From Massilia soli (GTDB taxonomy: Bacteria > Pseudomonadota > Gammaproteobacteria > Burkholderiales > Burkholderiaceae_D), in assembly GCF_016809835.1 (NCBI RefSeq), contig NZ_JAFBIL020000009.1:124001-188000 (forward strand): a stretch of 64,000 nt of DNA. Reading direction: 5' to 3'. Below are positions 49,306-63,516 of the stretch, piece by piece (the first letter of the stretch is position 1; each line of letters starts with the position of its first letter). The notes below the pieces were generated by a model, which saw nothing but the letters and a program-made list of their open reading frames with translations, was not told where the DNA came from and did no database searches. Both the position numbers and the translations under genes were made by a program.

Positions 49306-51957
49306 CTATGCGTCGGCTGCCAGGACACCGTTGGGAACGGATGCTTGGCTGGCCGGGGCCTTTTTATATGCGAGAAGCCTAAGTGCATTCACTACGACGA
49401 GCAAGGTGGAGCCTTCGTGAAACAGGACGGCTGTTCCGATGTTCAGGCCCAGGATCGTCGCGGGAATGAGCACCGCGACGACGCCGAGGCTCACCCAAAG
49501 ATTCTGCTTGATAATCCGACTGGTGCTTCGCGAGAGTCCGACCGCAAACGGCAACTGCCCCAAGTCATCCGCCATTAACGCGACATCGGCCGTTTCCAGA
49601 GCGACATCGGATCCGGCCGCGCCCATTGCAATCCCAACGGTTGAATTTGCCATCGCTGGGGCATCATTGACCCCGTCGCCGACCATGGCTACCTTGCCGT
49701 GTTTCGCGCGCAGCGCCTTGATGGCATCCACTTTCTGTTCCGGCATTAAATCGCCTTGCGCTTCGGTCAATCCGACGCTTGTGGCGATAGCATCGGCGAC
49801 TTGCTGGTTGTCACCCGAAATCATGATCAGGCGCTCAATACCCAATGCGCGCAGCTCATGCATGACCTGGGCGGCCCCAGGCCTTGGTGTATCCATCACG
49901 CCGAGGACCCCAAGGAAGCGTTGCCCCTTTCGAACAATCATTGTCGATCGCCCGCCATCGACCAACCGCTGGTTTTCGGCGGCCAATGTGGCGGGGAGGG
50001 CGGAGTCGGGCAGTTCCGAAAACAGGACTGGCTTGCCGATGTGAACCACCTCATCATCGACCTGGGCCTGAATGCCCCTTCCGGTAATACTCTTGACGTT
50101 ACTTGCGATTATCGTGACCACCCCGGTGCCCAGACGTTCACGGGCGCCGGAAACAACCGCGATGGCCAAAGGGTGATCGCTTTGCGCTTCAACGGCCAGG
50201 GCGACGTTGAGCAATTCTTTCTCGTCCACCCCGGCTACGGCAACAATGTCCGTCAGCCGCGGCTTTCCCTCGGTCAGGGTGCCGGTTTTGTCAAAGGCGA
50301 TGGACGTCAGCGTGCCGAGGTTTTCGAGAGGCCCGCCGCCTTTCACCAGTACACCGCCATGGCCGGCTCGCGCGACACCGCTCAGGACCGCGCTCGGGAC
50401 CGAGATGGCGAGCGCACACGGGCTTGCGGCCACCAGGACCGCCATCGCGCGGTAGAAGCTTGTCGAAAAAGGCTCATCAATCACAACCCACGCGAACAGC
50501 AAGAGTGTGACTAGCGCCAGGATTGTCGGGACAAAGATTCGCTCGAAACGCTCTGTAAATTGCTGGGTAGGCGAACGCTGGGCTTCAGCTTCCGTCACCA
50601 TCTTGACGACCCGTGCCATGGTCGATTGCTCGGACCGACGCGCGACCATGACCTCAATGGCGCCTGCCCCGTTTATCGTCCCGGCGAAAACGCGGTTTTC
50701 CGGACTGGTACGATCGAATGCAGCGAGGGCAGCCGACGCGTTGGCGACGGGCTGCTTATCCACCGGGACGCTTTCTCCGGTAACCGGCGCCTGGTTGACG
50801 CTGGACGTGCCCACAACAACCACACCGTCGGCTGCGATCCGCTCATTCGGCCTCACCAGGATAATGTCGGCAATTTGCAAGGCGCTAACCGCCACTTCCG
50901 TCGTGCCGCCGTCACGTCGCAAGGTGGCCGTTTCCGGGGCAAGTTTTGCCAGCGCTTCGATGGCGCGGCGCGCACGCCCCATCGCATAATGTTCAAGGGA
51001 ATGACCCAGGCTAAACAAAAACAGCAGCAGCGCGCCTTCGGCCCATTCGCCAAGAGCCGCCGCTCCGGCGGCGGCCACGAGCATGAGGGTGTCGATTTCA
51101 AATCGACGAGCCCGAAGGTTGTCAATCGCTTCTTTGACAGTGAAGTATCCGCCCGCAAGGTAGGCGGCGACATAAAACGCTGTGGCAGTCCAGACCGGGC
51201 CAATTTCGTTTCGACCCAACAGCCATCCGCTCGCGAGTAGAGCCCCTCCTATCAACGAAAACGCGAGCTCGGATTTTTCGCCAAATGGTCCGCCATGGTC
51301 ATGGTCATGTCCCGCATGACTACCCTTTTTCTCATGAGCATGATCAGCATGGCTGCCGTGGTCATGATCGTCATGGGGCGCCTCGGAGTCACCAGGCGCG
51401 CCTTCAGAACGCGCGGAAGTTTCAGCGGCCGAAGTCCTCGCAGCCAAGATGCCACCTGCTGAGGTCGGGAGAACCGTCGATGGCTCGTGTACACGCACCG
51501 GAATTTTCGTTCCAACGACGCCCAGGAGACTTGCTTTGTCGAGTAGATCGCGCTCGGAAACGACAGAACGGTCATATTCGAGGCGCACGACTCCCGACGG
51601 TGCCACCTCGGCCTCCATGACGCCCGGCGTGGCGCGAAGACTGTCGGCGATGGAACGCGCTGCACGCGCATGCATCGGCGAATTGGTCTTCAGTGTCAGG
51701 TGCCCGTATCGCGCGGAAATTTCGGCGCCGGAAGAATGGACAATTTCCTTCACTCTTGCCAAGGAAAATTCCGCCGGGTCGTAGTGCAGACAAAGCTCGG
51801 GTCCGGTCGTCGGTAACTCCGGGAGAATGTGAGCACCGGAAATGCCCGGCCTCCCCTCTAGGGCAGCAATGAGACGCGCGACGCACTTATCCCGCTGGTC
51901 GTCTATTCCAGGAAGAATTAAGGGTAGTTCGAGTCGTAACTTGGCAGTGTTAGTCAT
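49306..51957 (-). CDS. Heavy-metal P-type ATPase, P1B-4-like (CzcP/CadA family)
   Basis: An 883-residue inner-membrane ATPase exporting divalent metals. Core motifs: transmembrane SPC (AASPCALAISVPSA, near 509), [11 protein letters not shown] near 555, GDGVNDAPA near 757 and, in the last helices, HEGSTLLVVVNALRLL. SPC plus HEGS is the signature of P1B-4 pumps (CzcP, CoaT; Zn/Co/Cd/Fe). The N-terminal about 150 residues look like two ferredoxin-fold HMA domains that lack CxxC, followed by a linker with three His/Asp clusters (HDDHDHGSHADHAH, HAGHDHDHGG; about 192-222). It is the last gene on the czc strand, 123 bp after the small membrane protein gene. Confidence 0.93.
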   Translation of the reverse strand: MTNTAKLRLELPLILPGIDDQRDKCVARLIAALEGRPGISGAHILPELPTTGPELCLHYDPAEFSLARVKEIVHSSGAEISARYGHLTLKTNSPMHARAARSIADSLRATPGVMEAEVAPSGVVRLEYDRSVVSERDLLDKASLLGVVGTKIPVRVHEPSTVLPTSAGGILAARTSAAETSARSEGAPGDSEAPHDDHDHGSHADHAHEKKGSHAGHDHDHGGPFGEKSELAFSLIGGALLASGWLLGRNEIGPVWTATAFYVAAYLAGGYFTVKEAIDNLRARRFEIDTLMLVAAAGAAALGEWAEGALLLFLFSLGHSLEHYAMGRARRAIEALAKLAPETATLRRDGGTTEVAVSALQIADIILVRPNERIAADGVVVVGTSSVNQAPVTGESVPVDKQPVANASAALAAFDRTSPENRVFAGTINGAGAIEVMVARRSEQSTMARVVKMVTEAEAQRSPTQQFTERFERIFVPTILALVTLLLFAWVVIDEPFSTSFYRAMAVLVAASPCALAISVPSAVLSGVARAGHGGVLVKGGGPLENLGTLTSIAFDKTGTLTEGKPRLTDIVAVAGVDEKELLNVALAVEAQSDHPLAIAVVSGARERLGTGVVTIIASNVKSITGRGIQAQVDDEVVHIGKPVLFSELPDSALPATLAAENQRLVDGGRSTMIVRKGQRFLGVLGVMDTPRPGAAQVMHELRALGIERLIMISGDNQQVADAIATSVGLTEAQGDLMPEQKVDAIKALRAKHGKVAMVGDGVNDAPAMANSTVGIAMGAAGSDVALETADVALMADDLGQLPFAVGLSRSTSRIIKQNLWVSLGVVAVLIPATILGLNIGTAVLFHEGSTLLVVVNALRLLAYKKAPASQASVPNGVLAADA

Positions 51958-52080
51958 ATTATTCTCGGAGGTCGAGCTTGGAATAGGGAGCTGGTGCTTG
52001 GCGAAATTTCTGCGAATCGCTTCATCGCACGTAGGGCACGTGACCCGACTTCGTGCGTCAGAAGTGGGGCTCTAGTTGAA

Positions 52081-52272
52081 TCATCGGTGTGGCTTTCGCT
52101 TGCCTTTCCGCTTGCGATCGTCGTGTGTTGTGGGGGACAGGACCTTTTTTGAGGGCTTTCCCTTTGCCGGCGCGTCGAACCATTTCAGGAAGAGGAAAAT
52201 CCCCAAAACACACACCACCGCGCCAATCAGCATAATTAAATACGCTTTGTCTTCGAGGTCTGAGTGCCCCAT
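52081..52272 (-). CDS. Small single-pass membrane protein after czcD
   Basis: 63 residues: a short N terminus with Asp/Glu (GHSDLEDK), one TM (AYLIMLIGAVVCVLGIFLFL), then a very basic tail (KGKPSKKVLS, DDRKRKGKRKPHR). ATG 52272 shares one base with the czcD stop (TGATG), so it is translationally coupled to czcD. Possibly a small accessory subunit; no family name. Confidence 0.7.
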   Translation of the reverse strand: MGHSDLEDKAYLIMLIGAVVCVLGIFLFLKWFDAPAKGKPSKKVLSPTTHDDRKRKGKRKPHR

Positions 52273-53255
52273 CAATCGGTCCCTCCCTGGCGCAGGCGCA
52301 TGGCGCGATCCGCCCGGGCCGCCGAGTCGGCAGCATCACTCGGCGGACCGGGGGAATAGAAATGGTCCGTCAGACCTTGATCACAGACCGAATTCTCCAG
52401 CTGGATCGTCACATGATGGATGTCGAAGCGCTCTGCGAGCAAAGTCTTCGCATTTGCAATGACCGCAGGCCAGCGTTCAGGTGATTCGCTGCTGACGAGG
52501 TGGACGGTCAGGCTGGATTTGCCGCTCGAGATGGACCAGACGTGAAATTCATGCAGATTGACGACACCTGCAAGCCCGAGTAACGCTGCCTTAATGTCCT
52601 CGACGCCTACGCCCTCCGGAACACCTTCAAGCAAAACGTTGACGCTTTCCTTGAGCAATACCCATGTCCTCGGCAGAACCCAAAGGCCGATTCCCACCGC
52701 AATTACCGAGTCCACCCAGGACCAGCCGGTGACCCTTATCAGTATCGCCCCCAGAATAACGCCAATCGAGCCAAGCATATCGCTCCAGACTTCGAGGTAG
52801 GCGCCTTTGATGTTAAGGCTTTCATCTTTTCCGGCGGCTAACAGACGCATGCTGATGAGATTAACGACGAGGCCAATTGAAGCGACCACTAGCATTGTTC
52901 CCGACTGGATTTCTGCCGGACTACCGATGCGCTGATATGCCTCGAAAATAATGTACATCGCGACGAGGAAAAGCAGTATCGCGTTGAAGGAGGCAGCGAG
53001 AATTTCGAAACGATAGTATCCAAACGTGCGCTTGTTGTCGGCAGGTCGGCGCCCGATCCGAATCGCCGCGAGCGAGACGGCGAGGGCGGCGGCATCCGTG
53101 AACATATGTGATGCATCTGAAATGAGCGCGAGGCTATTGGTAAGGATACCCCCCACCACCTCGGCGATGAGGAAAGATCCCGTTAACGCGAGGGCAATCC
53201 ACAGCGGTTTCTCGCTTTGGCCTTTGCTTACTTCGTGAGAATGATTCGAGCTCAA
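52272..53255 (-). CDS. czcD: CDF-family Zn/Co/Cd exporter CzcD
   Basis: A 327-residue inner-membrane cation diffusion facilitator with six TM segments. The metal-site motifs are DASHMFTDAAAL in TM2 and YLEVWSDMLGSIGV in TM5, the latter characteristic of the CzcD clade. A C-terminal cytoplasmic domain follows (NLHEFHVWSISSGKSSLTVHL). The start is TTG 53255, set by AAAGGAG 5 nt upstream; the in-frame ATG at 53270 lies inside that ribosome site. It gives MSSNHSHEVS, as in other CzcD. The gene is 74 bp after czcA in a czcICBAD order. Confidence 0.93.
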   Translation of the reverse strand: MSSNHSHEVSKGQSEKPLWIALALTGSFLIAEVVGGILTNSLALISDASHMFTDAAALAVSLAAIRIGRRPADNKRTFGYYRFEILAASFNAILLFLVAMYIIFEAYQRIGSPAEIQSGTMLVVASIGLVVNLISMRLLAAGKDESLNIKGAYLEVWSDMLGSIGVILGAILIRVTGWSWVDSVIAVGIGLWVLPRTWVLLKESVNVLLEGVPEGVGVEDIKAALLGLAGVVNLHEFHVWSISSGKSSLTVHLVSSESPERWPAVIANAKTLLAERFDIHHVTIQLENSVCDQGLTDHFYSPGPPSDAADSAARADRAMRLRQGGTD

Positions 53256-53329
53256 TGGTGCTCCTTTCATTTTTCGGTTTAACCGGGCATCGACGTGTCT
53301 GATCGATGCCCGAAAAGGCAAGGTTTATG

Positions 53330-58136
<4,807 letters not shown>

Positions 58137-58140
<4 letters not shown>

Positions 58141-59459
58141 TTTTGTTCCTGATTCTGGACGGCCGGGTTCAACAGGCGACCATGTTGTTCGACGTTGCCG
58201 ACAACTCGTTCGATATCGGCCGCAGCGCGATGCGACTCGGCAAGGGCGCGGATGTATTGGGCTTTCGACTGGAAAAGGGTTCGCTGTGCGTCGAGCACGT
58301 CCAGGAAGCTGAACTTGCCGAGCTCAAATCCCTTGGTGGCTGCCTCATAGGCGTTTTGCGCACCGGGCAGAATTTCCCCTTGCAAGATCACCAGTTCGCC
58401 TCTGGCAGAGTCGAGGCGAAGCGATGCCTGCGCGAGCTCGACCGATAAGTTGTTTTCGACAGCGACTAGTTCATCCTTCGCTTTGTCAGTGCGGCGCAAT
58501 GCACTCAAGAGATTGCCTTGATTCCGGTCGAATAATGGAAGCGGAATGGCCAATCCGACGACTGTCTGACGGCCCCCAATCTGCTCATCACGCTTGCTAC
58601 CCACGCTTAATGTCAGGTTGGGGATGCGCCGTGCGCGCTCAATGTCAGACAACGCCCTTTGCCGCTCAACCTCTAATCGCGCCCTGGTCAGCTGTGGCGC
58701 ACCAGGCAAGTGTTCGAGCAGCTCTGCCGTTGTCGGATGTACGCCGACAGGGATAGACGGAGCTTCAACCCGGTCAAAGCTCGCAACCTTGCTGCCCCAT
58801 GTCGCGCTCAGGCGTTGCTTTGCCAGTGCTAGCTCGTTGGCCGACTGACTAAGCTCGATCTTGGTGCTCGCTTCGGCAACCCGTGCGCGGGTTTCCTCAA
58901 CTGGTGACACCTTGCCCGCAAGGACCCGGCGTGCTGCCGCCCCGGTAGCCCGCTGAGATAATTCCTGGGAGGCTTCCGCAAGCGTGAGACGTTCTTGCGC
59001 CGCCAGCACATCAAAAAAGGCGGTGACAACGTCAGCGCGCAGGCCGGCACGGTACGAAGCGACGTCTGCGAGAGCGATGTCACGCTCTCGTTCAGCGGAC
59101 GCAATCCGTGCCGCGCGCTTACCGCCCAGTTCAATCTCCTGATTGATTTGGACAGTAGTAGTGCGCTGCTCCTTTTGCTGGCCCTCACGGAGATACGACA
59201 CCTCTGGGTTGGGCATCTTGCCGGCTTGGATTCGCTGGCCCTGGGCTATGTCAATATCTCGCTGGACTACGCGTAGCCCAGGATTGTGTTGAAACGCCCG
59301 TTCGATCGCCGCCGCAAGCGAAAGCGTGACGGCTGGCTCATCCATGTCCGAGACTATGGATGAGGGTGTTTTTGAACTGACGGGTGCACTCTGTGCAACT
59401 GCTGAAATAGGCTGTAGAAATAGCACCGCAAGCCCAAGCGGCACGAATTGAAATCGCAT
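58137..59459 (-). CDS. czcC: Czc outer-membrane channel CzcC
   Basis: A 440-residue TolC-fold protein with a signal peptide (FVPLGLAVLFLQPISAVAQS) and long helical OEP repeats: LAAAIERAFQHNPGLRVVQR, QINQEIELGGKRAARIASAE and LAIPLPLFDRNQGNLLSALR. These are typical of CzcC. It forms the channel of the CzcCBA pump. It begins 92 bp after czcI and overlaps czcB by 4 bp. Confidence 0.93.
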
Positions 59460-59551
59460 AGATTCTCCAATGGATTGATAGAAGAATCCGGCGAAGTACG
59501 CCTACACGTATCCGAACTTACATTGGAAAAGGGAGGGAGCAGGTCGCCGGA

Positions 59552-59911
59552 TTAGGCGGCGACCATCCACTGAGGACGTTCCGGCGCACCGAGATAGGGC
59601 GCCGGCTGTCTAGCAAGATTGGGGGGTATCTCGTGAATAGACGTGGAAAGAAGTAATTGTGTCGCGTCGAAGGCAAAGACGCCGACTGAAGAGTGCGTGC
59701 ATGTCGCGCAATCGGGATCACCTCCGATTTTCGACGGCTTGGCATCGTCGCCATCATCATCATCTGCGTTTGAACTTTGGTGTTGGTGCTGATGATGCCC
59801 TACGTGCTGACTTGCTTTTCCGCTCTCGTGCATGCAATAGGCACTGGAGACGCCCCATGTAAGCTGGAGCGTTAGTGCAACAATTAGCATCTGAAGGAAT
59901 CGCTTGAGCAT
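59552..59911 (-). CDS. czcI: CzcI-like secreted protein, first gene of the czc operon
   Basis: A 119-residue protein: signal-type N terminus (MLKRFLQMLIVALTLQLTWG), YCMHE, the His run HVGHHQHQHQ, a Cys pair in DCATCTHSSVGVF and an end GAPERPQW. This matches CzcI of C. metallidurans point by point (YCxHE, HxGHHxHQHQ, DCxxC, APDRPQW). CzcI has been proposed to modulate czc expression. No Shine-Dalgarno precedes ATG 59911, while a TATAAT lies 7 nt upstream, so the mRNA is probably leaderless. Confidence 0.9.
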   Translation of the reverse strand: MLKRFLQMLIVALTLQLTWGVSSAYCMHESGKASQHVGHHQHQHQSSNADDDDGDDAKPSKIGGDPDCATCTHSSVGVFAFDATQLLLSTSIHEIPPNLARQPAPYLGAPERPQWMVAA

Positions 59912-59918
59912 GGGTTTA

Positions 59919-59924
59919 ATTATA
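59919..59924 (-). promoter_or_regulatory. Consensus -10 of czcICBAD
   Basis: A perfect TATAAT on the minus strand ends 7 nt before ATG 59911, predicting transcription from the start codon itself. A 10-bp palindrome TGTGCGCACA (59951-59960) lies upstream at about -45, and no good -35 is present, which suits an activator-controlled promoter. Confidence 0.5.
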
Positions 59925-60056
59925 ACTGGTTTCGTGGCCGCCAGACACACTGTGCGCACACCAGCATGCTGATCGTTAATGCTTCCCACTGATATAACGC
60001 CGCGCGCGGCGGTTCTCCTGCAAAGCAGCGCGCGGGACATCTCGATCGCGAGGACT

Positions 60057-60398
60057 TCAGATATCGGCCTCTTTTACATGCTTGTCACATTCGGCCGCGC
60101 ACTTCTCGCAAGCGCTCTGGCATTGTGCGCAGTGCGCGTGCTCCTTGGCATGCATAGCGCAAACTGCCGCGCACTCGCGGCACATATGGGCGCAGAGCGC
60201 GCAGAAATCACCGTGATGTTCCGACCCCCGGGCCAACGCATTCATCGTCGCCGAACAGATATCCGCGCAATCAAGATTGATCAAAGCGCAGTTCGAGCTA
60301 CCTTCACGGATATCTGCTGCAGCGCACGACTGGCAAGCGTGGATCGCTTCCTCACATGCTTCAATGCATTCCTTCAAATTTTTTTGTTCGGTTGCCAT
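60057..60398 (-). CDS. Cys-rich four-helix-bundle copper-storage-like protein (Csp/DUF326)
   Basis: A 113-residue cytosolic protein without signal peptide. It holds 17 Cys in CxxxC/CxxC arrangements along four helices (ECIEACEEAIHACQSC; DCADICSATM; FCALCAHMCRECAAVC; HCAQCQSACEKCAAEC), the pattern of Csp3-type cytosolic copper-storage proteins. GGAGG lies 6 nt before ATG 60398. It is upstream of czcI on the same strand (145 bp), an unusual partner for a Zn/Co/Cd operon. Cu(I) storage is inferred from the family. Confidence 0.88.
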   Translation of the reverse strand: MATEQKNLKECIEACEEAIHACQSCAAADIREGSSNCALINLDCADICSATMNALARGSEHHGDFCALCAHMCRECAAVCAMHAKEHAHCAQCQSACEKCAAECDKHVKEADI

Positions 60399-60954
60399 TT
60401 TATTCCTCCATCAATTAAAGTTATCCAGGAAAGATGTCCGAAAGGAGATGGTAGGCTGATCCGGGAAAATGCAACGCGCGTTAGCCAAGTGTAGCAATCT
60501 GTCGTCGCCAGTCCAAGTCCGACCGCTGATCCTGCTAACTCATTATCAGGGCCCGAGCGACCATCGTGGCGCTGTGAACGGCCAGCGCGGCTCTCTGAGA
60601 AATTGCAGGAAGCTCGCGAATGAAACCAAGATAATAGTGCGCCGATAATTTGAGGTTTCCACAAAGCCCGCAGCTGTTGATCGACAGCAATGGATCTACG
60701 AGGACCTCGATGGGTCTTCAGGCTGGCCCCTTACCAGCAAGTTGCAGGGACGATCTTATTCGAGGCGAGGATCAACAACAGCGGCTCGTGTGCCCTGTAC
60801 ACCATGGTCGTGCCCAGGTCGAGATGTCCCAGCTACCCCGCTACGCGCCTAATGTCCTGACCGATCCACAGGGCGCCTTCGTCATAGGCCGCGTTTAACG
60901 GTCAAAGGCCTTCGCAGCCGAGCGGCGCCTTACCCAGTAAAAGTTGGCAAGCAC
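60399..60954. other. Intergenic region between divergent metal operons
   Basis: About 550 bp without a gene that can be supported. An 82-codon open frame (60650-60898, +) lacks a ribosome site and recognisable motifs. No regulator gene is encoded here although a MerR-type promoter follows. Confidence 0.5.
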
Positions 60955-60985
60955 TTGACCTTAAAGTGACTTCAAGGTTTATAAA
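60955..60985 (+). promoter_or_regulatory. MerR-family-type promoter of the third RND cluster
   Basis: -35 TTGACC (60955-60960) and -10 TATAAA (60980-60985) are 19 bp apart, with a near-perfect dyad ACCTTAA-AGTGACT-TCAAGGT (60958-60978) between them. This is the classic MerR-family architecture (CadR/ZntR/PbrR/CueR). A second palindrome AAAGT-C-ACTTT (60983-60993) overlaps the -10. The start codon at 61006 follows a leader of about 14 nt. Confidence 0.85.
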
Positions 60986-61005
60986 GTCACTTTACTATTC
61001 CGTCA

Positions 61006-62259
61006 ATGCAAATCATGCGCGTCAAGATCCACGTCTCTGTTGCAGCGCTGCTGGTCATCTGTGCAGCTGCACGGCCGGCCTTGGCCGAGGTCGTTGCCCT
61101 CACACTTAGCGAGGCTGTTGCGAAAGCACAGCTTCAGGCACCCCATCTGCAAGGGGCGTCCGCGGCTTTACGCGCGGCGGACGCCAACATGCAACTGTCC
61201 GGCCTACGCCCGAACCCTACACTTTCCGTTGAGGCCGATAACGTGATGGGGTCCGGCCGCTATGCTGGTTTCGGAGCGGGAGAGAAGACGGTGTCGTTGT
61301 CGATGCCGCTTGAGTTGGCAGGCAAACGCGGCGCCAGAGTTCGCGTAGCAGAGGCGGAGCGCACGGCGGCCGCGATAGGAGTGCGAACGGCCCAAGCGGA
61401 TGCCACGCTTCGAGTAACCGAAGCATTCATCGCGCTTGCCGCCAGTGAGCGGCGGCTGTTGGTCGCACGCACGAGCCACGACTTAGCCGAGCGCGCACTT
61501 ATAGTCGCGCAAGAACGCGTGCGCGCTGGCAAGGCATCGCCGATCGAAGAACAACGAGCTGGTGTGCTTCGCATCAATGCGGCTGTTCGCCTTGGCAAAG
61601 CCACGCGTGCAGCCGAGCTGGCGCGTACCACGATTGCACGCCATACGGGCGCTTCGATGCCGGTCACCATCGCATCCGCCTGGTTTGAGCAAATCGAACG
61701 CGGCGATGTCACTACTGTCTCAGGGCAAGGGCTGGAGTTCGCCGCGGCCGAGGCCGAAGTAGCCGCCGCCAATGCCCGGGTCGACGCCGCCAGGCGTGAT
61801 CGCGTTCCAGATGTCACGCTGTCTGCCGGCATGCGTCGTTACGGCGAGTCTTCCGACAAGGCGGCGGTCCTGTCGCTGTCGATCCCGTTGCCGTTGTTTA
61901 ACCCTGGCAATGCTGGGCTCGCACGGTCCCAAGCCGAATATGAGCGCGCGGATGCCGCGCGCAGTGTTGTTGCGCTGGCGTTCGAACAGTCCATTGCGCA
62001 GGCCGACGGTGAGGTTGCCGACGCGCTCGCAGCGGCCGGCGCTGCCAACGGTCCGGCACTTGCCGCTGCTGAGGAAGCGGCGCGTATCGCGCGGATTGGC
62101 TATGTCGAGGGCAAATTCCCGCAATTCGAGCTGATCGAAGCCGAGCGCTCTGTGGCCGAAACACGCGAGGCGGCCGTTGATGCATTGGCGGCGCTGCACA
62201 CTGCCCGGGCTCGTCTGGCTTGGTTACAAGGTTACAACTCACCAATTTATAAGGACTGA
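61006..62259 (+). CDS. TolC-family outer-membrane channel (CzcC-like), third RND cluster
   Basis: A 417-residue OEP protein with a signal peptide (VSVAALLVICAAARPALA). Typical helical repeats: LSEAVAKAQLQAPHLQGASA, KTVSLSMPLELAGKRGARVR and LSLSIPLPLFNPGNAGLARS. ATG 61015 (MRVKIHV) is an alternative start; neither has a ribosome site, in keeping with the very short leader from the MerR-type promoter. The adaptor gene follows after 3 bp. Confidence 0.9.
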   Translation: MQIMRVKIHVSVAALLVICAAARPALAEVVALTLSEAVAKAQLQAPHLQGASAALRAADANMQLSGLRPNPTLSVEADNVMGSGRYAGFGAGEKTVSLSMPLELAGKRGARVRVAEAERTAAAIGVRTAQADATLRVTEAFIALAASERRLLVARTSHDLAERALIVAQERVRAGKASPIEEQRAGVLRINAAVRLGKATRAAELARTTIARHTGASMPVTIASAWFEQIERGDVTTVSGQGLEFAAAEAEVAAANARVDAARRDRVPDVTLSAGMRRYGESSDKAAVLSLSIPLPLFNPGNAGLARSQAEYERADAARSVVALAFEQSIAQADGEVADALAAAGAANGPALAAAEEAARIARIGYVEGKFPQFELIEAERSVAETREAAVDALAALHTARARLAWLQGYNSPIYKD

Positions 62260-62262
62260 CCC

Positions 62263-63480
62263 ATGCAAGTGGTATTCCGATCGGGCCTGTGCGCCGCTAT
62301 TATCCTGTTGAGCGCCTGCTCTCCCAAGCCCGAAGCAACACAGCCAAACGAACCGACCGCCAAGCAGAGCGAAGGACAGCCGAAGATACAGACAGAGAAA
62401 GACGAGGCCGAGGAGCATGCCGAGTCTGCGCAGCAAGAAGGGGGAGGCGAGGGCAAGGAGGACTTCGTTGCGCTTTCTGACCAGCAGATCCGCGCCGCCG
62501 GAATCGACGTCTTGCCGGTACGTCAATCGTTTGCTGGCGCGTTCGAGGCCCCGGCGGTGATCACCGCGGATCCGAAGCATTCCGCGATCGTGTCCAGCTC
62601 AGTAGGCGGCCGGGTGGTCGAAATTCGCCGCAACCTTGGTGAGGCGGTCGGCCGAGGCGACGCACTGGCCGTGATCGAGAGCCGCGACGTGGCCCAGCTC
62701 AAAGCGGACGTGGAGATTGCAAAGCGCCAACATGAGCTGGGACAGGCAACCTTCAAACGCGAGGAGCGGTTGTATGCCGAGAAAGTGACTTCGCGCCAGG
62801 AGTTCGAAGTCGCCCGCACTGCCGCGCAGGAAGCCCGCACGCGTCTGCGGCTGGCCGAGCAGCAGCTTGCCGCCGCGGGAGGCGAGTCCGGTGGACCGCT
62901 GAATCGCTTGACGTTGCGCTCGCCTATAAAGGGCCACGTGACGGCACGGCAGATCGCGCTGGGCGACGTCGTCGAGCCAAACGCGCACCTGTTCGAGGTA
63001 GCAAATCTCAACGAGCTGTCAGCCGAACTTTCGCTCTCGCCGGACGACGCAGCCCGCGTGACGGTGGGAGCGGCCGTGGCCGTCTCAACGGATGGCCGCA
63101 CTGGCGCGGGCCGCATTACCCATGTATCGCGTGTACTAGATCCCGCCACGCGCCAGGTGCGCGCCATTGCGCGGTTATCGAATGAGCAGGGGGCGTGGCG
63201 CATCGGCGAAACGGTGCGGGCGTCGATCGCACTTGAGGGCAACGCCGGCGCCGGCCAACTGGCCATTCCACGTACATCAGTGCAAACCGTCGAGGACAAG
63301 CCGAGCGTATTCGTTCGGGCGAAAGAAGGATTCGCGATCAAGCACGTTGTCCTCGGCGCTAGTGCGGCCGGCTACGTCAGGGTGCTGTCCGGCCTGGATG
63401 GTAGCGAACAGATCGCAGTAAGCAATACCTATGTTTTAAAGGCCGAACATGGCAAAGGCGAGGCAGGGGACGATGACTAA
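62263..63480 (+). CDS. RND periplasmic adaptor (CzcB-like lipoprotein), third cluster
   Basis: A 405-residue membrane-fusion protein with a lipobox (LLSAC), then a low-complexity Glu/Gln/Lys segment (QTEKDEAEEHAESAQQEGGG) in place of the His-rich part of CzcB. The standard parts follow: SSSVGGRVVEIRRNLGEAVG barrel-sandwich, ADVEIAKRQHELGQATFKRE hairpin and IPRTSVQTVEDKPSVFVRAK membrane-proximal domain. It is translated right after the channel gene and 36 bp before the pump gene. Confidence 0.92.
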   Translation: MQVVFRSGLCAAIILLSACSPKPEATQPNEPTAKQSEGQPKIQTEKDEAEEHAESAQQEGGGEGKEDFVALSDQQIRAAGIDVLPVRQSFAGAFEAPAVITADPKHSAIVSSSVGGRVVEIRRNLGEAVGRGDALAVIESRDVAQLKADVEIAKRQHELGQATFKREERLYAEKVTSRQEFEVARTAAQEARTRLRLAEQQLAAAGGESGGPLNRLTLRSPIKGHVTARQIALGDVVEPNAHLFEVANLNELSAELSLSPDDAARVTVGAAVAVSTDGRTGAGRITHVSRVLDPATRQVRAIARLSNEQGAWRIGETVRASIALEGNAGAGQLAIPRTSVQTVEDKPSVFVRAKEGFAIKHVVLGASAAGYVRVLSGLDGSEQIAVSNTYVLKAEHGKGEAGDDD

Positions 63481-63516
63481 TTACCTCATCCAACGGCTCC
63501 TCGAGGATACCCAATC

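Noticed and set aside
60650-60898. 82-codon plus-strand frame in the region before the third RND cluster
   Set aside because: No Shine-Dalgarno, no codon bias like its neighbours, no motif in any of the three frames.
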